Below, one piece after another: positions 44,500-55,829 of a stretch of 64,000 nt of DNA. The notes beneath the pieces are model-generated. The model searched no databases, had not been told where the DNA came from, and worked only from the letters and a program-made list of their open reading frames with translations. The stretch lies in the NCBI GenBank assembly GCA_009760855.2, contig WPIO01000005.1, forward strand, positions 7,350,001 to 7,414,000. The letters run 5' to 3'. Source of the stretch: Cristatella mucedo (taxonomy: Eukaryota; Bryozoa; Phylactolaemata; Cristatellidae). The position numbers and the translations under genes were made by a program. The first letter of the stretch is position 1; the number at the start of each line of letters is the position of its first letter.

Positions 44500-45080
44500 A
44501 GCCTGCATTGAAATCAGTGCTATTTACCAAGAAGTGCTCTTGTGTCACTGGTAAAGCAGTTCCAACCCACTGCTAGAAACTGGCGGACGTCTAGCTGCTT
44601 TTCAAATGTCGTCAAGTCAGGATGGTTTTGACGGCAGCTGGTACAGAGTTTTAGACTCTGCGAGAAATATAACTGAAGGCGTGATTTCAAAAGTATTTCA
44701 AGTTTTTTAGAGGCCCATCGAATCAAATTGAGTCAGAAGAGTGAATGATACAATGCCCAGCCAGATTAAAAAGCAGCTCGTATACGTAAGCTGGAGCGTG
44801 AAAATTAAAGACATATAAGTGAAAGATAGGACCTTAAAGGCGATACGGGACTTGTTCTGAAGCTCGTGGCGGTTATTGTGAAGTGGTTTAATATCGTAAA
44901 TGCAAATATCTAAGCAGAAAAGCCTGGTTATAGAGTTTAGCACTCACTAAAAGTGTCAGATTTAACCGGCAGGCAGATCGGCGAGTAGTCAGTTACAGGA
45001 GAGAAGATATGATGTTAAAAACTCTCGGAGTACTTTTTATGTGGCATCCATTATTAAGTTGACCAAGATTTTGAAAATAC
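44500..45080 (-). mobile_element. LINE fragment (divergent L2-like subfamily)
   Basis: The minus frame at 44520-44726 holds RLQLYFSQSLKLCTSC and NHPDLTTFEKQLDVRQF, matching 'LWNSLP...SPDLTTFKKNLKTHLF'. Upstream, 'KSRIAFKVLSFTYMSL' matches 'KQRIDFKVLSLTFRSL'. Related to the minus fragments at 53.4-54.8 kb. No 3' tail seen. Confidence 0.7.
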
Positions 45081-45349
45081 TACGTTGATAAAAGAGTTAA
45101 GTCCTGACTGTGGAACTGCACTTGTCTTCTATTGGAAGGTTACTTTGGAAGAGGTTGCCTAGTTTCAGTGCAGGTGCTTCGAAAGATATACTAACAGCCC
45201 ATTTTGAGGCTGAGCTGCGTCGATGGCCTAACTATTGGCCACAGGTGAAGGTTAGGCTGTGCAGCGTCAATGGCGTAACAATTGGCAGCAGATGAGGCAT
45301 ACATTAGCTTCAGGGCTCTGCTCTAATAACAACAGCAGAAACAGCGGAT

Positions 45350-45860
45350 TTCGCACAAAATCTATCTTTTTATTCCTCTCCCAAGAAAGCAAAGTGCTCA
45401 GCCATCTTAATATCGATTTGGCATAACGTTTCCCTAAATCCTTCCTAGGTAAGATAAAATTGCTTGGGAAATCAGTCCACTGAGTAAAATACCTTGTCCT
45501 CTTGCTGCTCTCTCACACCTGTGTGCAATTTATCTGCGTCTGTAACTCTAAAAATCTGCAAAGCCTGTGCAGAAGTTAGGCTGAACAGTTCTTTATAGCT
45601 TGGTCTGAGCCTAAGCGACTTTCAGTATTCATGCAGTAATCATGAGCATTTATATAGCGCCCTCAGAGAACTTCATCTCTTTCTATGCAATTTACAGGTA
45701 GCCAGAATCCTTACTCTCCCGCAACGAAGAGAAGTAGAAGCAAGCTTAGCCAGAAGATTAGTTGAGGAATCTTATAGCATAGAAGCAGCTGCTCCAAGCA
45801 GATTGAAAGAACGGGCCACAGTTGGCAGCGAGAGCCTTGATGCCGTTGCCTGTCTCTGTG
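45350..45860 (-). mobile_element. LINE-B 3' region remnant
   Basis: Matches 55830-56340 along its length. Its right part matches the LINE-B 3' UTR at 23050-23220 ('cagttggcagcgagag' / 'tagttggcagcaggag'). It contains the LINE terminal motif in minus sense ('agcgccctcagagaacttca' near 45655). No ORF remains. Confidence 0.6.
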
Positions 45861-45979
45861 AAACATGTAACTAAAATGGTCTCTTTAGCTAAAAACGCCA
45901 TACGCCATCTAAATCATTTCCCAACTATGATCTTTATTCATCAATTTTTCGTTTAACCAAGTGTACATTTTACACTTTA

Positions 45980-46290
45980 TACATTAGATACTATGGACTA
46001 CCCGATTCTTCTGGAGCACCTTTCCAAACACCTCCACGTATCTGTGGCACAACGCTGGGTTAGATCTTACCTGATTGAGAGATGTGAGGGTGTGCTTTAA
46101 AACGGCTGTCGGTCACCTAAAAAAATTCTTGCAGTAGGGATCACCTCTGCACATTGCATTCTTAGACCCTAGCGGTCGCCCAGCTCCCTCAGGCCGACGT
46201 TCTCCCTAAACACAATCCTGGCTTCCATTTCTTTAACTATCACCAAACCATGCCTATCGTTTGACCTTTCCTAGTGTTTCTTTTGATCTG
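45980..46290 (+). mobile_element. LINE RT motif-A fragment
   Basis: The plus frame reads LDTMDYPILLEHLSKHLHVS, then QRWVRSYLIERCEGVL, stop, NGCRSPKKILAVGIT. This is the LINE RT motif A (AFDTVDHSIL) through to the block before PQGSVLGP. Closely parallel to 57620-57850. It is followed directly by Gypsy RNase H sequence of unit 4. Confidence 0.8.
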
Positions 46291-46294
46291 ATAT

Positions 46295-46485
46295 TCTGGT
46301 TTTTTGACCCGACGAACAACCAACCTTTGGTTTAGGCTGTAGGGGTAACCGAAAGTCTCGGTGCTAAGTTAATTGGGCCCAGGTGCTCCAGGAGAAGAAT
46401 ATGGTATCAAGTAAAATATCGTCGGGAACTGCTAGTGCCAATTTGAGATGTGCTATCAAGCCTGAAAGAGCCTGCCGCTGCTATA
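46295..46485 (+). pseudogene. Array unit 4: Gypsy RNase H end
   Basis: Sequence 'gtctcggtgctaagttaatt' to 'gctccaggagaagaatatgg' aligns with the 'LANRAQELHEYEIE' region of the other units, preceded by the 'LTDKKLS'-equivalent 'ttttttgacccgacgaacaa'. The rest of RT-RH is replaced by LINE sequence. Confidence 0.6.
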
Positions 46486-46487
46486 TC

Positions 46488-46600
46488 TTTAATAATAATA
46501 ATAATAATAAAAGTAATAATAATAATAGACTCAATAAAGCGCCATCAGAGAGCTCGATGGCTTTCTAGGCGCTTTACGTTTGCTTTAGGCACTATATCTG
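46488..46600 (-). mobile_element. LINE 3' tail insertion
   Basis: An (AAT)n run at 46490-46534 followed by the minus-sense terminal motif 'aataaagcgccatcagagag' and 'tttctaggcgctttacgttt'. A severely 5'-truncated LINE placed between RNase H and integrase of unit 4. Confidence 0.75.
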
Positions 46601-46639
46601 CAGTTGAGGCCGATCCAACGTAGATGAGGAAAATGTAGT

Positions 46640-47985
46640 TACAGTTGGTGCACTGCCAAAGGGAATCGTCCCATGAATAAGATGGCCGAAACAGCACGCC
46701 ACATTATAGACACCACATGGACGATTATCGTTCGTCATTACTGCTGTTCGCGAGTGGGTGGCAATATCGAAACCTCTTCGGAAGCCGCCGAAAGCAGCTG
46801 ATAATACCTGCTACATTGCAGTTGAAAATGCAACAGGAGTGCCTCGACATCCCGTTTGGAGCATATTTTAACACCCAGAAGGCCCTGAGCCGTGTGTACT
46901 AAAGGTAATTATGCCTGGGCATGGCTGACGATATCTCGCCGTAAGTAAGGGCATGCATGGCATGACACTCCGAGAGAGGGCACAGGGAATTATTAGCCAA
47001 GGGGCCACTGAAGAGCATGTCAGTGCTATGACTCTGGCAACAATTGCCACTTAAATTGTGAAGATAACTTAAACATCTTTGGGTAATCGGTACTACCTGG
47101 GGTTCATCAAGTGAGCTGCTGCTCGAGCGATCCCGGACCAGACGGCTTTGACCTACGTGTATTCGTGGAGGAGATTTTCGGCCACCACTGCGTCACAGAT
47201 ACGGCCCTCTCTGACTGTGAGACCACCTTGACGTCTCGGGTGCTAGAGGCGGCGTTTTGCGTGACGATCTCTGTTGACCGACTGCAAACATAACCGTACC
47301 ACCCTCATACTGATGGGCCTGTCAAGTGCTTTAATGTCACTCCTGCAGATATACTTTCTATGTTTGCTAGCAGCAATCATCGTGATTGGGGCCTACGCAC
47401 TATATGTGCTTTTCGCCTATCCTAATTGTTAGTACGACCCCACACGTTGCAGCCTCTTTTCATGAGCCCCAGAGGGAGGCTCGCCTGCCTATAGACTCAG
47501 TGCTGCCTATGGGCGAATCGTGCGAAGCCGAAGTGTGCAGAATACATGGGACAGCAGAACTTTCAGGCTGTTCAGGTCAAACAGAAGCATCCTTTTGATC
47601 CTTCAGCCCCGAAATCGACGTCAAAGGTGGGAACTATGAGTATGTCTATAAGCCGAGGCCCCACATCGGCAGTATTTTGGCAAAGCTGCAAAGCCTGTGA
47701 CACCTGGGCCTTTCTTGCCATCACCGTTATGACACGAACGAATAACTTGCAGACGAAAACGACGCCAGAGGCACACCGATGCACTGTACACACAAACCAC
47801 CGCAAGCCAGCTTGGCACAGGGCCACAAGTTTGCCTAATGCTGACCATGCAGGTGAACTATCCACTCTTGACAGCTTGGGTGATCTGATAGAAGGAAGGG
47901 TAGCGAGGTTCAGCTACCAGTTCCGGCCGAATTCGCAGGAGAGGATATACCTGTATAATGAATAGTGGCACAGCTACCCCTATTG
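46640..47985 (+). pseudogene. Array unit 4: Gypsy integrase remnant
   Basis: HHCC finger tail at about 46915-46985 ('GMADDISP', stop, 'VRAC.A.HSERG'). Core end at 47270-47375: VDRLQT, stop, PYHPHTDGPVKCFNVTPADI, the best PYHPxTDG match in the array. The frame at 47386-47598 carries REARLPIDSVLPMGES, identical in style to the 'GREARLPIDSVLP' block of Gypsy elements. The frame at 47546-47965 covers the C-terminal region (ends with a 'KPAWHRATSLPNADHAGELS' segment shared with unit 0). Confidence 0.85.
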
Positions 47986-47987
47986 TA

Positions 47988-48125
47988 CTGGTATGGCCTA
48001 GTGGTTAAAGTGCTCGCCTTTAATGACCGAGGTAAAAAGGTGAAATAATTGATGGCCGAGGTAATGGATTCGAGCCCCTCGGCAGATGTAAAGCTCAAGA
48101 TTACGTTCTCTTTGCTCCCTTTAGG
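47988..48125 (+). mobile_element. Array unit 4: SINE-A, clearest pol III boxes
   Basis: A box 'tggcctagtggttaaag' (47994-48010) and B box 'ggattcgagcccc' (48066-48078) are near-consensus. The boxes are about 55 bp apart, wider than in a tRNA, because of the internal 'gaccgaggt'/'ggccgaggt' repeat. Tail 'taaagctcaagattacgttc'. Confidence 0.8.
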
Positions 48126-48195
48126 AAAAATAAATTATACTCATATATACTGAACCACGGATCAATGCTTGGAGTTGTGCCAGAGACTGCTAGAC

Positions 48196-48825
48196 AAATG
48201 ATCAGGCTGATGCACCGTTAGAATCACAGCAAAGCAAGAGGTCAGTGTCTGTCGTAGCTTTGCTGTTGCCGAATCACTTCTAGCCGAACTGCACTGGCTC
48301 TTAGCGAAGCAGCACGACGACTTCAAAGTTCTTTCACTTAATTTTAGGTCACTTAATGCATTATATCCTGCCTTCAAATCAGATCTACTTTCAAAATAGG
48401 CTAAGCATCGCTGCACCGCCGCTTTTCAGAATCAATTGCCGGAGGTACACCTCAAACTAACCCCAAATCCTTTGGGGGTAGTGCCTTTAGTAGGTATGCT
48501 CCAGAAGCTCGGAACTCACTCGGACTTCGAACGTAAGGATACTCCCTGACTTTATGATATTTAAAAAGAAACGAAAAGGAATCTGTTTACTAAAGCATTT
48601 AGTGTTTTTTGCGATTTTTATTTGGCGTTCTTATGCGTGCGGACAATGTGCATGCTTCTACTAACTACATGTGGATGTCGACTATGTGGATGTCGGTCAC
48701 GTATAGTCATGTTATGCTTTTTGACATTGGGCCTGCTGTCACCAACTTTTCGATCATGCTTATTTTACAGAACGTGTAAAGTACCCGGAAAGATTTTAAA
48801 TTTTCTGAGGGCGCTTTATTAATGT
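48196..48825 (+). mobile_element. Array unit 4: LINE 3' end with tail
   Basis: From the common truncation point ('atgatcaggctgatgcac') through ORF2 C-terminal remnants ('aatcctttgggggtagtgcc') and the full 3' UTR to 'gagggcgctttattaatgtt'. The tail position is occupied by the CA/TA microsatellite. Confidence 0.8.
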
Positions 48826-48827
48826 TT

Positions 48828-48829
<2 letters not shown>

Positions 48830-48874
<45 letters not shown>

Positions 48875-49009
48875 ATAAGCACACACACAAACACACACAC
48901 AAACACACACGCACACACATACACGCACGCACGCACGCACACACACACGCACACACACACACGCACGCACGCACGCACACACACACGCACACACACACAC
49001 ACACACATG

Positions 49010-49053
<44 letters not shown>
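48830..49053. repeat. Compound (CA)n/(CACG)n/(TA)n microsatellite
   Basis: (AC)n with CGCACGCA interruptions from 48830 to about 49020, then pure (AT)n to 49053. Z-DNA-prone and melting-prone respectively. Long Val/Cys open frames on the minus strand across it are artefacts. It lies exactly at the unit 4/unit 5 boundary, directly after a LINE 3' end. Confidence 0.95.
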
Positions 49054-49054
<1 letters not shown>

Positions 49055-49055
<1 letters not shown>

Positions 49056-51110
49056 TTTACAGACGTTCTCTAGGATTTCTGATGTCGTGCAGCAGGGGAA
49101 AATGTAGAGCCGATAATGCTGTGATCTTTCTGTGGTGTTTTTTGGGAGGTAATACCGCGACTTCAAAAATAATGTATCATTAGCCGTTGGGATTACACAC
49201 ATCACACAGCACGATTCTGCTAAACAGCGAGGAACCGATACCCATGAGTGGATGGCACGATCCATTAGAATCTAAGAGCTACCCATACCTCAGTCGGCAT
49301 ACACTGGTACTCGCGGGAAGAAGCTGGTTTTGCATCATGATTATGGAAAACGATTCACCAACTCGCATGTTTGTGCATGCTTGTGTCGTTTACTCGTTTA
49401 TCCTGTAGATTTTCTAATGTCTTGTTTATCCAAAGGTATGTAGCACCTGCATCTGGATTATACTGTTTTAAAACCAAGCTACCGTTCTCCCGATGATATT
49501 CCAGAGAGGGCCTTGCTATGGCGTCCGCATAACTGAGTAGGGGTGGTCGACTGAAAGCAAGCTACCATCTATTCTCGGTTACATTCGGATCCAAAAGACC
49601 CACCACGACTTGGCTCCTACATGCTAAGCTGAACCGCTGTTTTTGTTTCAGCCTCCTAAAAGCCCCTGGTACCCTCCTAAAAGCCCCTGGTGGACCATAG
49701 TTAGCTGTTCCACTCCTAGGCTTAAAGGCGATCGGCTGCTGAGTATTTCGCTCTGCAGGTAATCTGGATTGTCAACTGTAGCACATCCTTTCAAGCCATC
49801 ATGAGCTGCTTATTCTATGATAACCAGTTCGTCGACTGCCCCCTGAGTAAACTATGTTTCCCAGTATCTATTCATTGCTTGAGGCGAAGGGTGTTGGCTG
49901 TTGTATCTCCACCAAAAGCGGTTGTGGTTTTAGTATATCTTGAAACTCCTTGCGTAACAGCTATTTAGCCTCTTTGCCTTTGCAGAGCTACATGATGACA
50001 TTACACCCAACTAAACTCATAGCAAATTAACATACATTCAAAGTGGATAATTGAGCATCCAATTTCTCGGCATTTTGAAGAGGAATTGTAATGAACCATG
50101 GTATGATCTTGGCAATTTCAGTCGATACCAGTGCATTTCATGAGAGCAGCCCACCCCGCAGTCAATAAATCATGCGAGTTTACTGTACCCTGAATGTAGA
50201 AGAATATTCAATCGAAATGTGTGCTACTATGGCATTTTCTATCTTTGGTCGTCACGGATAATGTATTCACTAGGGCCACAGCAGTCACTGGCAAATCCTC
50301 TGAAAGCTGGCATAATCAAGGGCAACATTATATCAGTGTCCTTTAAATGGAATTTAGCAGTACTGCACTCTAAAGCGAGGCACGGGTTAGCCAATTTTAG
50401 GATATGAATTTGCGGTGTACTTTGAAAGGATGGTATTATTAGTGTTAACAGTAAATTTCAGTGCATTGCAATTAATCCCGCTTGTGCAATCACTTGGATT
50501 ACCGTGAGTGCGAATTAGTAACAGATGTTTTTACTATACAATAAAAGCTAGAAGTTCGCTAAACCCATTCCTGGTGAATTTGTAGTAGATTTGAATGGAT
50601 CACAGTACTAGTCTTGAACATTTCAATCGATTGCAGTGTATTGCAGGAGAATGACCGTGCCCATTGTCGTGAATTTTCGTGAGTAATCTTCATATGGAAT
50701 AGACTGTAGCACGCTAAGAAAATGGGTTTCCGGCACTTTATTTCTTGTCTATTTTTAGTACCTTGCAGTTTACATAATTAGGTCCAATCAATCATTGGTC
50801 GCTTTATGGGCAAAATGCGTGTTGTGGTTCTTTTAACGGTGCAGATTTTAGTTTAACGACTGCTGGCTCCTCTTGGCCGTAGGCGTGATCTGATGGTCAT
50901 ACATGCTGTGAGCATCAACGACAGCGAGCACACGCCGTCATTTTGGATGGTCTGAAAACCTCAGTCGGACGTGCAAGGATGTGGGATTTATGCTACGAAG
51001 ACTGGTACGAATAGGATCAGTAACCGTATATTTAGATCAATTCGAAAAAATTCCCTATCAGGTATAACCACCATAAGGATATTCACATCTGTCCATGTGA
51101 ATAGCTGGCG
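49055..51110 (+). repeat. Array unit 5: leader (U) and pre-RT segment
   Basis: Same order of landmarks as unit 4 ('cgatccattagaatctaaga' 49259, 'gtttcagcctcctaaaagcc' 49646, the 'cttgaac' and 'tttcttgtct' blocks, 'catacatgctgtgagcat' 50898). A 20-bp local duplication of 'cctcctaaaagcccctggt' occurs at 49652-49693. RT absent; LINE follows. Confidence 0.65.
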
Positions 51111-51129
51111 TGTGCCATGGCACATAGCT

Positions 51130-51665
51130 ACTACACAATGCTACTTGCAAACATGTCGCTCACTTTTAGGTCTCTTCATTCTATGGCTCCAGCCTATCTT
51201 TCAGATATACTACCCCATCAGGCCAAGCATCGTACCACTCGCTTTTCGGAATCCAACAGTCTAGAAATACCTCGTACAAACCTTAACTCCTTTGGAGACC
51301 GTGCATTTAGCTCGTATGCTCCCACAGCCTGGAACTCCCTCCCGACCTGTGTCAGAACATCCCCTGACCTGACCACATTTAAAAGAAACTTAAAAACACA
51401 CCTATTTAGGACAGCATTTAGTGAGTCCCCGTGATTCGTCCTTAATATGCTTATGCGTGCTGACACTGTGCATGCTGCCACTAACCACATTTGCATGCTG
51501 ACCCTGTGCATGTCACCCCTAACCATATTATTCATTTTGTTTGTTTTCAAGCATGATTTTGCTTACCATTCAATTGCATTTCCCTTTGCAGCAAATGTAA
51601 AGCGCCTGGAAAGAGATTAAGTTCTCCGAGGGCGCTTTATCAAGTGCAATATTATTATTCTTATT
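51130..51665 (+). mobile_element. L2/CR1-type LINE 3' end, young copy
   Basis: An open frame at 51117-51434 (105 codons) with LTFRSLHSMAPAYLSDILPH, QAKHRTTRFSESNSLEIPRT, SFGDRAFSSYAPTAWNSLPT and DLTTFKRNLKTHLF, in frame to its stop. The 3' UTR ends 'aaagcgcctggaaagagatt', 'ctccgagggcgctttatca' and an (ATT)n tail. Almost identical to 6683-7446 by eye. Confidence 0.9.
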
Positions 51666-51671
51666 ATTATT

Positions 51672-52065
51672 TATCTAACCTTAAATCCTTTGGAGACCGT
51701 GCATTTAGTTCGTATGCTCCCAAAGCCTGGAACTCCCTCCCGACCTGCGTCAGAACATCTCCTGACCTGACCACATTTAGAAGGAACTTAAAAAACACAC
51801 CTATTTAGGACAGCATTTAGTGGGTCCCAGTGATTCGTTCTTCACGAGCTTATGCGTGCTGACACTGTGCATGCTGCCACTAACCACATTTGCATGCTGA
51901 CCCTGTGCATGTCACCCCTAACCATGTTATTCATTTTGTTTGTTTTCAAGCATGATTTTGCTTACCATTCAATTGCATTTCCCTTTGCAGCAAATGTAAA
52001 GCGCCTGGAAAGAGATTAAGTTCTCCGAGGGCGCTTTATCAAGTACATTATTATTATTATTATTA
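51672..52065 (+). repeat. Tandem copy of the LINE 3' end
   Basis: Starts 'aaccttaaatcctttggaga' and repeats 51275-51665 to the end, including the whole UTR and (ATT)n tail. Only scattered differences are visible, so this is the most recent duplication in the window. Confidence 0.88.
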
Positions 52066-52079
52066 CCTCTCGCTACAAA

Positions 52080-53280
52080 AGCCCAATCAGCAATCTTGGA
52101 GCTGCCATCATGGAGCTATCATCCATAATTATAGAGAGCACCAATAGCAGCATAAGTAACGATTAGTCAAGTGTACTTGTGGCGACTTTTTCTTTTGATG
52201 TCTCTTTGCATTTTTTTTAAATATGATATTCATCTTTTATTTTTAGTACTAGTCTCTGTGTGTGCTCGTTTTCATTTGCAATTGCCCTGTTTTAATACCC
52301 GTTTGGTTTTAGCAGGGACTCAATATTTTTAATGCCCTAATGCCAATGCATTTAGGGGCTCTTTGAGTTCTATTATAATTAAAAGCTTAGCATTTATTTC
52401 GCAGGAAAACTCAGGCTTTGTCATTGCCAGTACCACGGTTGGCAACAGTAACTATGTTTTGACAGTGAGCATCACGTTGATAGCAGAATGTTTCACCTTA
52501 CGATACAATGCATATTAGATTGGCACTGGGAGGTAAAGACAAACCCTTGGCCAAATTGTTTTGACATGTTTTCTTTAGTTCTAGATACCACGTAGGTTCA
52601 AAAATTAACGTCAGGGATATCGATAACATGACGATATCGATAACACAGCGCCTTGCTTAACGTCGAGAGGACTTGCCGAGTTTCAGTAAGACGAAGGTCA
52701 ACGACGGGGAGTATGCTCCCGCTTCGCAATAAAAAGGCTGGCAGAGAAACACGTCACAAAGCTATATACCACGGATTTCAGTTTTAGAAGCGGTTTAGGA
52801 TTGAGATGGAATAATTGCTAGTCGGTTCGATTGTTTAGCAGAAGATGGAGCAACTGCTTCAATCTGTAGAGGTATTTCCGACCAGGAGCTTGAAATGAGA
52901 CTTCGCATCCTAGTTTCCAATTCCGTGTTCAAGTTAAACTAAATTTCTAGGCCGAATGTGCTCCTATTCTGAATAAAAGCAGATCGATGTGTCGTCGTCC
53001 AGATGTTACTACAAAAATGACACTAAATTCCTAAAAATATGCTGAATGTGAACACGAGGACGCATGTAACATGACATATTACTGCTATAGAGATAAGTTG
53101 CTGGTTGACAAATTAAAATTTATTCTGCACAGAATACCACAAGCTCACAGTAAAATTAGAAATATTATGCCACAACCAGTGTACGTGAGAACTGCAGGCA
53201 TGGTACGAAATCGTTTTCTAGGAATGTTCATTATTCGCTATACAAATCATGTTATTGGTTAGTAATAATGTGTACAATCT
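52080..53280 (+). repeat. X segment, copy 2
   Basis: Partner of 43220-44460. Contains 'aggtatttccgaccaggagc' as the counterpart of 'tgtatttacagccacgagct'. Ends with a frame (53071-53262) that contains 'MPQPVYVRTAGMV', also present as 'MPQLVCLRAEGVV' in copy 1 (44262-44447). Conservation of the amino-acid pattern hints at former coding sequence, family unknown. Confidence 0.7.
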
Positions 53281-53369
53281 CAGCCCGCAAACGACAATAA
53301 TAATAATGCAGTTGTTTAGCGCAAATAATGCATTCTTATATCCAGAAAAATGTCTGGAGGTGAAAGTGG

Positions 53370-53620
53370 ATTTTTAGCATCACGTTAAATGTCATTAGCT
53401 CAGAGAATGTCGCCACGTCAATCAGAAGTGAGTTCCAGACTTTGGGAGCTTGCATGCTGAAGGCAACGGTCTCTGGAGAAATTGAGGTTAGTTAGAAGCT
53501 GTTCTCTACCACTAGAGAAAAAAGAGTTTGTTGCCTAGCCTGATAGGAATTAGTTTCGTTATATTATCAAGAGGAAGAAACGACCGGGCCTAAATACGAG
53601 CGAATGCCTTACACATTTAT
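53370..53620 (-). mobile_element. LINE C-terminal fragment
   Basis: Minus-strand equivalent of the 'RAF...A..WNSLP' region: 'tcagaagtgagttccagact' and 'gggagcttgcatgctgaagg' mirror 'agcctggaactca' and 'gcatgctccc'. Broken and tail-less. Confidence 0.6.
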
Positions 53621-53789
53621 GGGGTAAATGTAGAACAAAAATAACAGTAGTAATGAATCCTCATAGTACGTTAAAGAAATCAATTACTCTATTGGAACCT
53701 GTCACAGGAAGCATGTTAATCGCATAGTGATACCGCGCGTACTGTCCAAACGCATAAACACACAAATACTAATTTACCGAAGTTAATGC

Positions 53790-54840
53790 TGCGAGAAACT
53801 TGTAGGCATTTAGCTTCTTTTTAAGTGTCAAGTCAGGGGGTGTACTGACGTCACCTGAGAGTGAGTTCTAGACTTTGCGAGCAATAAAGCAAAAGGTATG
53901 GCTTCAAAAGTATTTCACGCTTATTAGAGGAACACCTAAACGAATTGAGTCACACGAGCTTGTAGTAAAATACCCAACCTGATTGAAAATTATGTCTTTT
54001 ACGTAAGCTGGAGCATGAAAAGACCTACACGTGAGGAATAGAACCTTAAAGTCTATACGGTGCTTGAATCAAGGAAGCATGCATGGTGTGGAGCATGGAG
54101 AATGGAATGGTGTGGAAGCATGGAGTGGTCACTGCAAAGTGGTTTATTATCGCAACTGCAATGCTCTTAACCGACAAGCCTGGCTACAAAGTCTTGCACC
54201 AACTGGAAGAACCTGATTTCACCGACAGGAAGACCGTCGAATAGTGAGTTACAGAAGTGAAGACAGGATGTAAATGATTCATGGAAAAACATTTACTTAG
54301 TGTCAATTTCCAAGTTGATCAAAAGTTTGCGAATACTACATTAGCGAAAGAGTAGAGTCTTGACCGTGGAGCTACAGCGGTCCTCCAGAGAAAGGTTACT
54401 TTAGAAGAGGACGACAAGTTTCAGGTCAGATTCTTCAGAAGCAATTCCTCCGAACTCATTTAGAGGGATAAGTTCCAATATCAGAGTATCGCTATGCTAT
54501 TTTAATAATAGCAGCTAGTTTATATTAATTAATTTGAGAAAGTCGGTGGCCATCCATGTGCGAATGTCAGCAATACACATAGGAAGGGAGTTAAGCGAGT
54601 TTGGCATGGAGGAATGCTAGACAGTGGGAATAATTAAATGCTGGTAAAGCTGCGTGGAATCTGCATGCAAATAAAAGCCTTGATTATGTTTGGAAATGAA
54701 GTTAACAACACGGATATTATATAATGCGAGAATGGCCGATGCAATCCTAGGGTACCGTTTACTTGATAGGTGCCTCGGAAGATTGTTACCATGAACACCC
54801 ATGGTCCGAAGTATCCCATCGAGGTAGGACCTCAAGCATT
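53790..54840 (-). mobile_element. L2/CR1-type LINE with degenerate RT palm
   Basis: Minus strand. The RT part has FISKHNQGFYLHADSTQLYQ (54640-54720), where the YADD palm motif has become HADS, so the catalytic Asp pair is lost. It is followed by 'PNSLNSLPMCIADIRTWMAT' (54540-54600). The C-terminal module lies at 53800-54060. Relative of 44500-45080, where the RT part is missing. Confidence 0.75.
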
Positions 54841-55829
54841 GTTAAGCAGCGCCTGTGACACCCAGGATATATGATAGGCAATCAAGAAGAAGTGACAAAT
54901 AGTAGACAATCAAGAAGAAATAGGATACGGAACAAGGATATCATTCAGACAGTCATCTCTAGCCTATTCTCCTTGACGCTAGTTGTGTTTATAATGTGAC
55001 AAATTTAGCTGCTTGTGGAAATTAACACCAATACTCGGGATGTAATTTGGTTTGAAGCGTAGATCTTTGTGATTTTTACCACCAGGTCGCTGATCCAGAA
55101 TGTTTTAGCATATTTGAAGTAAAACTGAGGACAACTATCTTCAACCTCTCCATGAATTTTACTCACATTTTCGTCTAACAAAGAGTAACTTGACCGAATA
55201 CTCAATTGCAAATTTTTCTGGCGGTAGAGAGCAGCTGCGTAAAACGAAATTTTTTTTAATCTGACCAGGTTCGCTAAGAGCGAAGGAGGTACTTTGAAAT
55301 GACTACTTTTACTACGGTATAATCTTTGGCAGAATCTGCTAACTGAAGTGGTGGGCGAGTCTTTATGTACAAAGTTCAGATATCAGCTTCCATATAAGTA
55401 CACGAGTTATATCAGGTATATTTTTTATAACGCAGCATGCATTCAATTAAGTAATTGGCTGACACTTCTTTTGATCTTGAAGCTTCTGCTTGAAAGAAAT
55501 CTGAAAAGCCAGCATACATGCCAATCATGGTCGAAAAATTCCGGCCTGGGAAGCATGTATGTAATTAAGATGCCTGCAAATCTGCTGGTTTGTAACTAGG
55601 TCCGACTTTTGTTGCTGTTCTCGATTAGTGAGTTTTCTTGGAAGGTTACAGCCATCGAAATTCTCATTTATTAGGTTGCCAACAACCGAGATCCCAGCTC
55701 AATTCTCGATATTCAAAACTTATTGTAGGTCGCGTCCATACATTTTAGCTAAGGCTAAATCCAAAATGAATAGAGAAGTAGCAAATTCATCAATAAATAA
55801 TTTAATTAATGTCCACGATATATCTTCTC
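54841..55829. other. Anonymous DNA unique to unit 5
   Basis: About 1 kb with no counterpart in unit 4 and no recognised domain. Contains a short local repeat 'caatcaagaagaa' (about 54880 and 54908). Likely an insertion, or sequence lost from unit 4. Confidence 0.4.

Noticed and set aside
17285-48000. An intact endogenous retrovirus or Gypsy element with LTRs and env
   Set aside because: No env-like frame follows any integrase, no LTR pair could be recognised by eye, and every pol segment is broken by stops and frameshifts.
47988-48125. A functional tRNA gene
   Set aside because: A and B boxes are good but spaced too far apart, the arms do not pair into a cloverleaf, there is no pol III terminator at the right place, and the sequence is repeated at five other places.
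48796-49265. Val/Cys-rich open frames on the minus strand
   Set aside because: Products of translating the (CA)n/(TA)n microsatellite.
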